Shown here: one piece after another, positions 19,251-27,626 of the stretch
Layout: each line of letters begins with the position of its first letter
Numbering within the stretch: the first letter of the stretch is position 1
NCBI RefSeq assembly: GCF_024585265.1
Contig: NZ_CP036533.1
Coordinates: 1,674,001 to 1,738,000, forward strand
DNA: 64,000 bases
Origin: Bradyrhizobium sp. WBAH42
GTDB lineage: Bacteria > Pseudomonadota > Alphaproteobacteria > Rhizobiales > Xanthobacteraceae
Reading direction: 5' to 3'
The notes under the pieces: model-generated
Databases searched by the model: none
Seen by the model: only the letters and a program-made list of their open reading frames with translations
What the model was told of the DNA's origin: nothing
Program-made: the position numbers and the translations under genes

Positions 19251-20120
19251 ATGCCACCCGTTTTCCGATTCGCCCCGAGCCCGAACGGCTTCCTGCATCT
19301 CGGCCACGCCTATTCCGCGCTGCTCAACTTCGATCGCGCGCGACAGACGGGCGGTCGGTTGTTGCTGCGGATCGAGGACATCGACGCGACGCGCTGCCGG
19401 CCGGACTATGAGACGGCGATCTACGAGGATCTCGCCTGGCTCGGAATTGCCTGGGAGACACCGGTGCGGCGGCAGTCCGAACATCTCGCCGAATATCGCG
19501 CCGCGCTGGAAAAGCTCTCGGCGCTCGGTCTCGTCTATCCCGCCTTCGAAAGCCGGGCCGAGATCGCAACGCTGGTGGCGGCGCGCGAGGTCGACGGGCC
19601 GTGGCCGCGCGATCCCGACGGCGCGCCGCTTTATCCGGGCGACGCCAAATCACTCTCGGCCGACGAGCGCTCGCAGCTGATCGCCTCGGGCGCGCCCTAT
19701 GCGCTGCGGCTCGACATGGCGGCCGCTTGCCGCCGCGTCGCCGGTCTGAGCTGGAACGAACTCGGCGAGGGGCCGGATGGCGAGCGCGGCATCGTCCCGG
19801 CGCGGCCGGAGGCCTGGGGCGACGTCATCCTGGCCCGCAAGGAGACGCCGACCAGCTACCATCTCTCGGTTGTCGTCGACGACGCGCTCCAGAGCGTCAG
19901 CGAGATCGTGCGGGGGCAGGACCTGTTTCACGCCACCGCGGTGCACCGCCTGCTCCAGGTCCTGCTCGGCCTGCCCGAGCCGGCCTATCGCCATCACCGG
20001 CTGATTCGCGATGAGGCGGGTCGGAAGCTGTCGAAATCGGGTCGCTCGACCGGGCTGCGCGAATTGCGCGCGGCCGGCCTCACGCCTGCCGCGATCCGCC
20101 AGCTGGTGGGATTAGGTTAA
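19251..20120 (+). CDS. gluQRS: Glutamyl-Q tRNA(Asp) synthetase
   Basis: 289 residues, about the length of GluQRS and much shorter than GltX, because the anticodon-binding domain is absent. The class I signature is FAPSPNGFLHLGHAY and the KMSKS counterpart is KLSKSG near the C-terminus; glutamate-binding residues are in RIEDIDATRCRP. It activates glutamate without tRNA and transfers it to the queuosine of tRNA-Asp. The zinc-site cysteines known from E. coli YadB are missing here: the corresponding stretch reads YPAFESRAEI. The start at 19251 matches the family N-terminus. Confidence 0.93.
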   Translation: MPPVFRFAPSPNGFLHLGHAYSALLNFDRARQTGGRLLLRIEDIDATRCRPDYETAIYEDLAWLGIAWETPVRRQSEHLAEYRAALEKLSALGLVYPAFESRAEIATLVAAREVDGPWPRDPDGAPLYPGDAKSLSADERSQLIASGAPYALRLDMAAACRRVAGLSWNELGEGPDGERGIVPARPEAWGDVILARKETPTSYHLSVVVDDALQSVSEIVRGQDLFHATAVHRLLQVLLGLPEPAYRHHRLIRDEAGRKLSKSGRSTGLRELRAAGLTPAAIRQLVGLG

Positions 20121-20220
20121 GTTTCTCTGGGGGTTAGCTCAACGTCGCCGTGACTCCGGGTGTTCCTCCGTGCCATGCTTGGCCGCGCGGGGTTCGAAGA
20201 GGGTACTTCGAAGGGGGTTC

Positions 20221-21480
20221 ATGGCGGCGAAGACGCGTCCAGTGCGCACCACCCGGACATCCAGGCGGCGGCCGCTTCGGAAGCGGGCCGGGCCGGCCCG
20301 CCGGGTGCGCAAGCGCGGCACCAAGGCGGTTGCGCCGGATGTCGTCCAGGCGGCGCTGGCCGCTTTTGCCCATGAGGTCCGCACCCCCCTGACCGGCATT
20401 CTCGCGATCAGCGACCTGCTCGCGACCTCCGATCTCGGCGAGCGGGAGCGGCGCTGGGCCGACACCATCAAGGCCGGCGCGGAGCATCTGGCGAGCCTCG
20501 CCACGCTGTTCGTGGATGCTGCCAAAACGGGGAAGGGCGGCAGCACGCCGCGGCAGGACCTGTTCGATCTCAAGACGCTCGCCCGCACCGCCGGCGATTC
20601 GCTGGCCGGCCGCGCCGCGGCCAAAGGTCTCCAGGCCAAGGTCGCGATCGCCGACAAGATCCCCGCGCTCGTGGTCGGTGATTCCGTCCGGCTGCGCGCT
20701 GCGCTCGAGAACCTGATCGACAACGCCGTGAAATTCACCGACCAGGGCGGCGTGGCGCTCGCGGTCGAGCCTTGGCGTCCCGCCAAAGGCAAAGCAAAGG
20801 GCAAAGGCAGGGTCGGCGTCGCCTTTGCGGTGTCCGACAGCGGCATCGGCCTGACCATGGCCGAGATCAAGCGGCTGTTCCGCCCCTTCACCCAGGCCAA
20901 TGTCACCATTGCCTCACGCTTCGGCGGTGCCGGCTTGGGCCTCTCCTCGGTCAAGCAATTGGCGCGGGCGATGGGCGGCGACATCACCGTCGCGCCGCGC
21001 CGCGGTGGCGGCGCCACCTTCACATTGACGGTGTCGCTGGACGCGGCGGGACCGGGCAAGACCCGCAAGGCAAAGGATGGCAGCGAGCCGGAGGCGGTCG
21101 CTGCGCTCCGCGTGCTCAGCGTCGAGGACAACCCGTTCGGCCGCGTCGTGCTCAACACCATCCTGACCGAGCTCGGCCATCATGCCGAGTTCATCGGGCG
21201 CGGCGAGGACGCCGTGAAGCGGCTGGAGCAGGGCGCGTTCGACGCGGTCCTGATGGACATGGTGCTGCCGGGCATCGACGGCATCGAGGCCATCCGGCGG
21301 ATCCGAAAGCTGCCGACACCGCTGGCTCAGATCCCGATCATCGGCGTGTCCGGCCGCGGCGAGGACGAGGCCGCCTCGCGCGAAGCCGGGGCCGACGCCT
21401 TCCTGGTCAAGCCTGTGTCTCCGCGGGCGCTAGCGACTGCGCTGCTTGAAGCGACACGCCGTGAGGAAGCCGCGACTTGA
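20221..21480 (+). CDS. Soluble hybrid sensor histidine kinase with C-terminal receiver
   Basis: 419 residues. A very basic N-terminus (about 35 residues rich in Arg and Lys) has no membrane helix. The H-box FAHEVRTPLTG has His51, the N-box is ENLIDNAVKFTD, then come DSGIGL and GGAGLGLSS of the ATP lid, and a receiver domain from about 300 with phospho-Asp346 (LMDMVLPG) and the Lys in LVKPVSPRAL. No PAS, GAF or other sensor domain is present, so its input must come from a partner protein. GAAGGGGG precedes the ATG at 20221. Confidence 0.92.
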   Translation: MAAKTRPVRTTRTSRRRPLRKRAGPARRVRKRGTKAVAPDVVQAALAAFAHEVRTPLTGILAISDLLATSDLGERERRWADTIKAGAEHLASLATLFVDAAKTGKGGSTPRQDLFDLKTLARTAGDSLAGRAAAKGLQAKVAIADKIPALVVGDSVRLRAALENLIDNAVKFTDQGGVALAVEPWRPAKGKAKGKGRVGVAFAVSDSGIGLTMAEIKRLFRPFTQANVTIASRFGGAGLGLSSVKQLARAMGGDITVAPRRGGGATFTLTVSLDAAGPGKTRKAKDGSEPEAVAALRVLSVEDNPFGRVVLNTILTELGHHAEFIGRGEDAVKRLEQGAFDAVLMDMVLPGIDGIEAIRRIRKLPTPLAQIPIIGVSGRGEDEAASREAGADAFLVKPVSPRALATALLEATRREEAAT

Positions 21481-22300
21481 TGATCGCGGCGTTCAACTCG
21501 CCGCCGTAAACGAAGATCGCGGCGATGAAGTACAGAAACACCAGCGCGATGATCACCGAGGCGAGCCCCGCATACATCGTCACGTAATTGTTGGCGAAGC
21601 GCGCCAGATATTGTCCGAACACGATGCCTGATATCAGCGACGCCACGATGGTGAAGACGATGCCGGGCAGAATCTGGAAGAAGCTGCGCCGCCCCGCCGG
21701 CAGCCAGACATGCAAGATGATGAGGGCCACCACCAGCGCACTGATGGTGATGCCGTAGCGCAGCCAGGTGAGAATGCTTTCGTTGGATTCCACGAACAAT
21801 GGAATGTGGCGCCGCGCGGCCTCGATGATCAGCGGACCGAGCACGATCAGGAACGCCATGGCGAGCGCGGTGAAAGCTGCGATCAGCGTATAGACGATGG
21901 ATTCGAGCCGCAGCCAATACCAGCTCCGCATCTCCACCACGGCATAGGCACGGTTGAGCGCCACCCGGAGCGCCTCGACGCCGTTGGAGGCGAAATAGAC
22001 CGACAGCGCCGCGCCGATGGTCAGAATGCCGGTGCGGGTGGTGGTCAGCACGTCATGAACCTCGCCCGAGATCGAATCGGCGACCTGCTTGGGCCAGATC
22101 TGGAGCATCAGGCTGGCGGCTTGGTCGGCAAGTTCCTTGGAGCCGAAAAAGCCGGCGAGCGAGGTCAGCACGATCAGGAACGGGAACAGCGCCATCAGCG
22201 TCGACAGCGCGATGTGGCTTGCGATCGCCCAGCCGTCGTCGGCCAGGAACGTATAGAACGCGTCCTCCAGCACGCAGTAGATGTAGCGGACCGCTTTCAC
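21407..22300 (-). CDS. YihY/virulence factor BrkB family membrane protein
   Basis: 297 residues with about six membrane helices. Family features are the N-terminal amphipathic region, HIALSTLMALFPFLIVLTSLAGF for the first helix region, the small-residue FASNGVEALRVALNRAY motif at about 125-140, and the closing YFIAAIFVYGGELNAAI. The function is not settled (it is no longer thought to be RNase BN). It overlaps the 3' end of the convergent histidine kinase gene by 74 bases. Confidence 0.92.
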   Translation of the reverse strand: MKAVRYIYCVLEDAFYTFLADDGWAIASHIALSTLMALFPFLIVLTSLAGFFGSKELADQAASLMLQIWPKQVADSISGEVHDVLTTTRTGILTIGAALSVYFASNGVEALRVALNRAYAVVEMRSWYWLRLESIVYTLIAAFTALAMAFLIVLGPLIIEAARRHIPLFVESNESILTWLRYGITISALVVALIILHVWLPAGRRSFFQILPGIVFTIVASLISGIVFGQYLARFANNYVTMYAGLASVIIALVFLYFIAAIFVYGGELNAAIIKSRLPHGVSLQAAQSLAPAETQA

Positions 22301-22319
22301 GTGGCACCTACAGCGCTGC

Positions 22320-22344
22320 TCTCTCCCCCTGCGCGCAGGGAGAG
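22320..22344. repeat. CTCTCCCCCTGCG hairpin repeat
   Basis: The arms CTCTCCCCCTGCG and CGCAGGGAGAG face each other with almost no loop, 20 bases before the yihY start codon. It lies in the yihY leader and could affect its translation, but it looks like a small scattered repeat of the kind common between genes in this genus. The rest of 22301-22536 shows nothing clear. Confidence 0.5.
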
Positions 22345-22536
22345 ATCGGGAGAACAGGCAATGGGCGCAAATCGGAAATCATCGCGCTACCATCTGATAT
22401 TATTGGCCCAAAAGCCAGTTCGCGAAGCGCCGCGCTTGTCATCCCGGGGATCCAAGCTTCGCATCGCTCCGGAGTGACGCCGGAGGCTGCCGCGGCACCA
22501 TGGCGGACCGGCGCGCACGGTGTTATCTACCCTCAA

Positions 22537-22731
22537 ATGGCATCTCTCCTGAGTACTTTCATCCTGCCGGCGGCCGCCGGCGCCGTGGCGCTGGTGCTGC
22601 TGCTCGGGCTCATCAACATGATGCGCGGCGGCTCGCCCAACACCTCGCAGAAGCTGATGCGCTGGCGCGTGCTGCTTCAGTTCGTGGCGATCATCATCGC
22701 GATGCTCGCGGTCTGGGCGATGGGGCGTTGA
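22537..22731 (+). CDS. Twin-transmembrane small protein (HIG1-like)
   Basis: 64 residues with two hydrophobic segments (LPAAAGAVALVLLLGLINMM, and LLQFVAIIIAMLAVWAMG at the end) joined by a polar loop GGSPNTSQKLMRWRV. This loop and the two-helix layout match the alphaproteobacterial proteins related to the HIG1 hypoxia-induced family; eukaryotic members associate with cytochrome oxidase. The stop is two bases before the cobalamin adenosyltransferase start, so the two are surely co-transcribed. Confidence 0.8.
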   Translation: MASLLSTFILPAAAGAVALVLLLGLINMMRGGSPNTSQKLMRWRVLLQFVAIIIAMLAVWAMGR

Positions 22732-22733
22732 TC

Positions 22734-23306
22734 ATGGTGGTGCTGAACCGCATCTACACGAAGACCGGTGACGACGGCACGACGGCGCTCGGAACCGGCG
22801 AGCGGCGTCCGAAATGCGATCTGCGCATCGAGGCCTATGGCACCGTCGACGAGACCAATGCCGCGATCGGCGTGGTCAGGGTCCACACCGGGGAGATGCC
22901 CGAGCTCGACGCGATGCTCGGCCGCATCCAGAACGATCTGTTCGATCTTGGTGCCGATCTCGCGGTGCCGGAGCGGGAAGGCAAGGCGGAGCGGCTGCGG
23001 GTGGTGGCGAGCCAGGTCGAGCGGCTCGAGCGCGACATCGATACGCTCAACGACAAGCTTGCCCCGCTGACCTCCTTCGTGCTTCCCGGCGGCACGCCGG
23101 CTGCGGCCCATCTGCATGTGGCGCGCACGATATGCCGCAGGGCGGAACGCCTGATCGTGGAACTGGCGGCCCAGCCGGGCGAGCCGGTCAGCGCGGCTGG
23201 CATCCAATATATGAACCGTCTGTCGGACTTTCTGTTCGTGGCCAGCCGGGCCGTGAACGGCAATGGTGCCGGCGACGTGCTCTGGGTTCCCGGCCAGAAC
23301 CGCTGA
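22734..23306 (+). CDS. Cob(I)yrinic acid a,c-diamide / cob(I)alamin adenosyltransferase, PduO type
   Basis: 190 residues. The ATP-binding N-terminus RIYTKTGDDGTTALGTGERRPK, the central EAYGTVDETNAAIG, and the C-terminal helix ICRRAERLIVELA followed by YMNRLSDFLFVASR are the three signature blocks of PduO/MMAB-type enzymes, which form trimers. It makes adenosylcobalamin from cob(I)alamin and ATP in the cytoplasm, the cofactor of methylmalonyl-CoA mutase; this fits the fatty-acid-oxidation genes downstream. No cobalamin riboswitch is visible upstream. Confidence 0.95.
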   Translation: MVVLNRIYTKTGDDGTTALGTGERRPKCDLRIEAYGTVDETNAAIGVVRVHTGEMPELDAMLGRIQNDLFDLGADLAVPEREGKAERLRVVASQVERLERDIDTLNDKLAPLTSFVLPGGTPAAAHLHVARTICRRAERLIVELAAQPGEPVSAAGIQYMNRLSDFLFVASRAVNGNGAGDVLWVPGQNR

Positions 23307-23356
23307 CCCATCGCGCTCCCGCATTTCAGAAGGCCAAAATTAGAACCGTTCGCGCG

Positions 23357-23385
23357 TTGACCGGGGCAGATCAGGCCTTTAGGTT
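23357..23385 (+). promoter_or_regulatory. Candidate promoter for etfBA
   Basis: TTGACC at 23357 and TAGGTT at 23380 are separated by 17 bases, 50 bases upstream of the etfB start. The -35 is good, the -10 weak. This would let etfBA be expressed apart from the adenosyltransferase gene. Confidence 0.35.
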
Positions 23386-23434
23386 CCGCGCCAGTTGATA
23401 ACCCCCCCCTCCCAAATTGAGTGAAAGAGGATCG

Positions 23435-24184
23435 ATGAAGGTCTTAGTGCCGGTAAAGCGGGTGGTCGATTACAACGTCAAGGTCCGCGTCAAGGGCGAT
23501 GGATCGGGCGTTGAACTCGCCAACGTCAAGATGTCCATGAACCCCTTCGACGAAATCGCGGTCGAGGAAGCGCTGCGCCTGAAGGAAGCCGGCAAGGCCA
23601 CCGAGGTCGTGGTGGTCTCGATCGGACCGGCGCAGGCGTCCGAGACGATCCGCACCGGTCTGGCCATGGGCGCCGATCGCGGCATCCTGGTGAAGGCGGA
23701 AGGCACCGTCGAGCCGCTCGCCGTCGCCAAGATCCTGAAGAAGGTTGCGGAAGAAGAGCAGCCGGGCCTGATCATTCTCGGCAAGCAGGCGATCGACGAC
23801 GACTCGAACCAGACCGGCCAGATGCTGGCCGCGCTGCTCGGCTGGTCGCAGGCGACCTTCGCCTCCAAGCTCGAGGTCGAAGGCTCCGACTTCACGGTGA
23901 CGCGCGAAGTCGATGGCGGCCTCCAGACCGTGAAGCTGAAGGGACCGGCGATCGTCACCACCGACCTCCGCCTCAACGAGCCGCGCTACGCCTCGCTGCC
24001 CAACATCATGAAGGCGAAGAAGAAGCCGATCGCGGAGAAGACGGTCGCCGATTACGGCGTCGACATCGCCGCGCGCCTCGAGGTTCTGAAGACGGCTGAG
24101 CCCGCGGGCCGCAAGGCCGGCGTCAAGGTCAAGGACGTCGCCGAGCTGGTGTCGAAACTCAAGAACGAAGCCGGGGTGCTCTGA
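23435..24184 (+). CDS. etfB: Electron transfer flavoprotein subunit beta
   Basis: 249 residues, the standard length. It begins [19 protein letters not shown] and carries the [16 protein letters not shown] segment and the signature region [31 protein letters not shown] (shown in part: [16 protein letters not shown]). It binds AMP and, with EtfA, carries electrons from acyl-CoA dehydrogenases to ETF-ubiquinone oxidoreductase. GAGG stands before the ATG at 23435; an in-frame TTG six codons upstream has no support. The stop overlaps the etfA start by one base. Confidence 0.97.
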   Translation: MKVLVPVKRVVDYNVKVRVKGDGSGVELANVKMSMNPFDEIAVEEALRLKEAGKATEVVVVSIGPAQASETIRTGLAMGADRGILVKAEGTVEPLAVAKILKKVAEEEQPGLIILGKQAIDDDSNQTGQMLAALLGWSQATFASKLEVEGSDFTVTREVDGGLQTVKLKGPAIVTTDLRLNEPRYASLPNIMKAKKKPIAEKTVADYGVDIAARLEVLKTAEPAGRKAGVKVKDVAELVSKLKNEAGVL

Positions 24185-25128
24185 TGACGACGCTTCTGAT
24201 TGCCGAACACGACAATGCGTCGCTCAAGGACGCCACCAACAAGGCCCTGACCGCAGCAGCCGCGCTCGGCGCGGATGTCGAGGTGCTGGTCGCCGGCCAG
24301 AACGCCAAGGCCGCGGCGGATGCCGCCGCCAAGCTCGCCGGCGTGAAGAAGGTGCTGCTCGCCGATGGCGACCTCTACGCGCACGATCTCGCCGAGCCGC
24401 TGGCTGCGCTGGTCGTGTCGCTGGCGTCCGGCTATGACGCGATCGTCGCGCCGGCGACCTCGCGCTTCAAGAACGTGATGCCGCGCATCGCCGCCCTGCT
24501 CGACGTCATGCAGATCTCGGAGATCATCAAGGTGGTCGCGCCCGATACCTATGAGCGTCCGATCTATGCCGGCAACGCCATTCAGACGGTGAAGTCGAAG
24601 GACGCCAAGAAGGTCATCACGGTCCGCACCTCCACCTTCGCCGCAGCGGGCGAGGGCGGCAGCGCCCCGGTCGAGACCGTGGCGGCGGCGGCCGATCCGG
24701 GCCTGTCGACTTTCGTCGGTGAGGAAGTCGCCAAGAGCGATCGTCCCGAGCTGACCTCGGCCAAGATCATCGTCTCCGGCGGCCGCGCCATGCAGAGCCG
24801 CGAGAATTTTGCCAAGTACATCGAGCCGCTCGCGGACAAGCTGGGCGCCGGTGTCGGTGCCTCGCGCGCCGCGGTCGACGCCGGCTATGCGCCGAACGAC
24901 TGGCAGGTCGGCCAGACCGGCAAGGTCGTGGCCCCCGAGCTCTATGTCGCGGTCGGCATTTCCGGCGCGATCCAGCATCTGGCCGGCATGAAGGACTCCA
25001 AGGTGATCGTCGCGATCAACAAGGACGAGGACGCGCCGATCTTCCAGGTCGCCGATTACGGCCTGGTCGCCGATCTCTACCAGGCGGTTCCGGAGCTGAC
25101 GGACGAACTCGCCAAGCTCGGCAAGTAA
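24184..25128 (+). CDS. etfA: Electron transfer flavoprotein subunit alpha
   Basis: 314 residues. The C-terminal FAD domain is clear: [16 protein letters not shown], the family signature [25 protein letters not shown] (in part: [19 protein letters not shown]) and [20 protein letters not shown], then [20 protein letters not shown]. It is the FAD-carrying partner of EtfB. A strong intrinsic terminator follows ten bases after its stop, ending the etfBA transcript. Confidence 0.97.
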   Translation: MTTLLIAEHDNASLKDATNKALTAAAALGADVEVLVAGQNAKAAADAAAKLAGVKKVLLADGDLYAHDLAEPLAALVVSLASGYDAIVAPATSRFKNVMPRIAALLDVMQISEIIKVVAPDTYERPIYAGNAIQTVKSKDAKKVITVRTSTFAAAGEGGSAPVETVAAAADPGLSTFVGEEVAKSDRPELTSAKIIVSGGRAMQSRENFAKYIEPLADKLGAGVGASRAAVDAGYAPNDWQVGQTGKVVAPELYVAVGISGAIQHLAGMKDSKVIVAINKDEDAPIFQVADYGLVADLYQAVPELTDELAKLGK

Positions 25129-25137
25129 AAGCCGTAC

Positions 25138-25183
25138 AAAACACCGGCCGGAGGTATAAACTCCGGCCGGTGTTTCATTTTTG
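25138..25183 (+). terminator. Rho-independent terminator after etfA
   Basis: A perfect 15-base-pair stem: AAACACCGGCCGGAG at 25139-25153 pairs with CTCCGGCCGGTGTTT at 25161-25175 across a seven-base loop, followed by CATTTTT. It is the strongest terminator in the window and separates etfBA from the next gene. Confidence 0.92.
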
Positions 25184-25336
25184 AGGCGTTTTCTTTCGCG
25201 TGGGGCACGCCTTCGAAGCGATCCAATCTAGGTTTCGAGCCAAGGTTCTGATTAAATCAGGCTTCTGGTCAATCAGACCTCCCGGCTCAGGGGATAGGCA
25301 GGGCGCGATAAGCGCGCCGTTCCGGTGGATGACATT

Positions 25337-26218
25337 ATGGCGGCAGTGATCAAGAAGGTCGGCGTGATCGGCGCGGGTCAGATGGGCAATGGCATCGCGC
25401 ATGTCGCGGCGCTCGCCGGCTTCGACGTGGTGCTCAACGACGTTTCGGCCGACCGCCTCAAGTCGGGCATGGCCACCATCAACGGCAATCTGGCGCGACA
25501 GGTCTCCAAGAAGGCCGTCACCGAGGACGACAAGGCCAAGGCGGTCGCACGTATCAAGCTGGCCGAGAAGCTGGACGACCTCGCCGATTGCGATCTCGTC
25601 ATCGAGACCGCGGTCGAGAAGGAAGAGGTCAAGCGCAAGATCTTCCACGAGCTCTGCGCCGTGTTGAAGCCGGAGGCGATCGTCGCTTCCGATACGTCCT
25701 CGATCTCGATCACGCGCCTCGCCGCCGCCACCGACCGCCCGGAACGCTTCATCGGCATTCATTTCATGAATCCGGTGCCGTTGATGGAACTGGTCGAGCT
25801 CATCCGCGGTATCGCCACCGACGATTCCACCTTCGAGGCCGCCAAGGAATTCGTCGGCAAGCTCGGCAAGCAGGTCGCGGTCTCCGAGGATTTCCCGGCC
25901 TTCATCGTCAACCGTATCCTGCTGCCGATGATCAACGAGGCGATCTACACGCTGTATGAAGGCGTCGGCAACGTCGAGGCGATTGACGCCGCGATGAAGC
26001 TCGGCGCCCACCATCCCATGGGTCCGCTCGAGCTCGCCGATTTCATCGGCCTCGACACCTGTCTCTCCATCATGCAGGTGCTGCACGAGGGGTTGGCCGA
26101 TTCCAAGTACCGCCCGTGCCCGCTGCTGGTGAAATACGTCGAGGCCGGCTGGCTCGGCCGCAAGACCCAGCGCGGCTTCTACGACTACCGCGGCGCCAAG
26201 CCGGTGCCGACGCGCTGA
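25337..26218 (+). CDS. hbd: 3-hydroxybutyryl-CoA dehydrogenase
   Basis: 293 residues. The NAD-binding fold starts KVGVIGAGQMGNGIAHVAAL; the family signature FIGIHFMNPVPLMELVELI contains the catalytic His, with the Glu partner in the same block, and FPAFIVNRILLPMINEAIY begins the dimerisation domain. It ends GFYDYRG, as usual. It oxidises (S)-3-hydroxybutyryl-CoA to acetoacetyl-CoA. The ATG at 25337 gives the usual length; a GTG four codons earlier is possible. It follows etfBA, as in many fatty acid and polyhydroxybutyrate gene sets, but has its own promoter region after the terminator. Confidence 0.95.
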   Translation: MAAVIKKVGVIGAGQMGNGIAHVAALAGFDVVLNDVSADRLKSGMATINGNLARQVSKKAVTEDDKAKAVARIKLAEKLDDLADCDLVIETAVEKEEVKRKIFHELCAVLKPEAIVASDTSSISITRLAAATDRPERFIGIHFMNPVPLMELVELIRGIATDDSTFEAAKEFVGKLGKQVAVSEDFPAFIVNRILLPMINEAIYTLYEGVGNVEAIDAAMKLGAHHPMGPLELADFIGLDTCLSIMQVLHEGLADSKYRPCPLLVKYVEAGWLGRKTQRGFYDYRGAKPVPTR

Positions 26219-26232
26219 CCCATTTCCGGCGC

Positions 26233-26332
26233 CGTAGGGTGGGCAAAGCGAAGCGTGCCCACGGCTTCAAATCCAATTGCGGACAGATGGTGGGCACGGC
26301 GCAAGAGCGCCTTTGCCCACCCTGTACCCTTG
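26233..26332. repeat. GTAGGGTGGGCAAAG dyad repeat, copy 1
   Basis: Outer arms GTAGGGTGGGCAAAG and CTTTGCCCACCCTGTAC enclose inner arms GTGCCCAC and GTGGGCAC, giving a nested dyad. A second copy with the same arms lies at 49096-49190. Confidence 0.75.
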
Positions 26333-26657
26333 TGGGGTTCGTGGCGGCCTTCGGATGTAGACTGGCCGTCCGGGCCGATCCGCCGGGAGCAGCCTTGTCC
26401 ACCTGTGCCTCGAGCACCGACGTAGGAACCGCGCCCCGGCGGAAGATGCTGTCCAGGATGCCGAAGGCACCGGCAAAGCCGGCGCGCAGCGTCCTGGACT
26501 GCATCGAGCACGGCGCTACCATATTGCCCTATAAGGACGTTCCCCTTGACCAAGGGTAGGAGGTCCTACGGTACCTCCGCCGTAGGTCGATCGTGAGACA
26601 TTTCATCTCCCGTTAACCCCTCGCGCCTAGGTTACGACCGGTACGAGGGTTCGCGTA
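26333..26657. other. Gene-free stretch with alternative hairpins
   Basis: About 325 bases upstream of the small YjfB-like gene. Open frames here are short and repeat-derived. At 26559-26586 two hairpins compete: AGGAGGT with ACCTCC, and CCTACGG with CCGTAGG. They would lie in the leader of the next gene if transcription starts before them. Otherwise I see nothing. Confidence 0.4.
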
Positions 26658-26852
26658 ATGGACATGATGGCAATGGTCAGCACCATGCTGGCCGCACAGC
26701 AAGGCGCGCTGCAGTCGAATATTGCGGCGACGCTGACCAAGCAGAACGCGGATATGGAGAAATCCACCGTCCTGACCCTGCTCGGCGCCGGCCAGCCCTC
26801 GCTCGCCAATGTCGGCGCTGGCGTCGGCGGCAATCTCAACGTCACCGCCTGA
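26658..26852 (+). CDS. Small YjfB-like putative motility protein
   Basis: 64 residues beginning MDMMAMVSTMLAAQQGALQSN; a Met/Ala-rich amphipathic helix is followed by a Gly-rich tail ending NLNVTA. The layout recalls the YjfB_motility family of small proteins, named from Bacillus, whose role is unknown. No signal peptide, cysteine or membrane helix is present. It ends three bases before the convergent tlpA stop. Coding is supported mainly by the conserved-looking N-terminal pattern and the clear stop-to-stop packing, so this is a moderate call. Confidence 0.6.
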   Translation: MDMMAMVSTMLAAQQGALQSNIAATLTKQNADMEKSTVLTLLGAGQPSLANVGAGVGGNLNVTA

Positions 26853-26855
26853 GCT

Positions 26856-27521
26856 TCAAAGCGACGCGGCGGCCTTGCCGGTCGCCGCCCGGATCAGCTT
26901 GAGCGCGTCCTCGCTCGCCCATTCCGCCGGCCCCGCAATCGTCGCGATCTCGCAGCCCTGCGGGTCGACCAGCACCGAGGTGGGCATGCCCAGCGCCCGT
27001 CCAACGGCTTTAAGATCCTGAAAAACCTTCGCTTTCTGGTCGCTGAAATAGCCGAGCCGGGTCAGATTGACCTCTTTCAGGAAGGATTTCGGCTTCTCCG
27101 GGTCGCGGGTGTCGATGTTGATCGCCACCACCTCGAAATCCGGGCCCGACAGCTTGCCCTGGAGCTCGTCCAGCGCCGGCATCTCCTTTCGACAAGGCAC
27201 GCACCAGGTCGCCCAGAGGTTCACCAGCAGGGTCTTGCCGCGGAAGTCGGACAGCTTCTTCGGCTTGCCGTCGGAATCCTCGAAGGCGAGGTCGGGCAGT
27301 TTCAGCGGGGCGCTTGCCATGGTCAGCGCCGCGACCTCGCCATGGGCGAGCGGGGCGATCTTCTGCGCCGTCGCCACCGCCGACTTGCAGGTCGGATCGC
27401 CTGAAGGCGCCCGGCTCAGGCCGAACCCGTACAGCGCGGCGAAGCCGGCCAGCCCGCCGATCGCCACGGTGGCGATGACGAGCGGGATCCGGCGCGTGGC
27501 GGAGGGCTTTTTGTCGAGCAT
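26856..27521 (-). CDS. tlpA: Thiol:disulfide interchange protein TlpA
   Basis: 221 residues and, from memory, very close to B. japonicum TlpA along its whole length. An N-terminal membrane anchor (RIPLVIATVAIGGLAGFAALYG) puts the thioredoxin fold in the periplasm; the active site is WATWCVPCRKEMPAL. An extra cysteine pair (one in the TCKSAVATA segment, one in VDPQGCEIATI) is known in TlpA. It reduces copper-site cysteines during cytochrome aa3 oxidase assembly. The start MLDKKPSATRR at 27521 matches the known protein; an ATG four codons upstream is possible. It is divergent from argH. Confidence 0.95.
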   Translation of the reverse strand: MLDKKPSATRRIPLVIATVAIGGLAGFAALYGFGLSRAPSGDPTCKSAVATAQKIAPLAHGEVAALTMASAPLKLPDLAFEDSDGKPKKLSDFRGKTLLVNLWATWCVPCRKEMPALDELQGKLSGPDFEVVAINIDTRDPEKPKSFLKEVNLTRLGYFSDQKAKVFQDLKAVGRALGMPTSVLVDPQGCEIATIAGPAEWASEDALKLIRAATGKAAASL

Positions 27522-27626
27522 ATCGTTTGTCATCCGGTCGCAGATATGGCTATCAGGGGCCTCTTAATACGGCTGGCCGCGGCCAGCAAACGTGGCTAGC
27601 GACAGGCAAGGCGTGAGCAGGGGATC

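Noticed and set aside
26116..26559. Open frames across the gap after the 3-hydroxybutyryl-CoA dehydrogenase gene
   Set aside because: They overlap the repeat on both strands and show no motif or ribosome-binding site.
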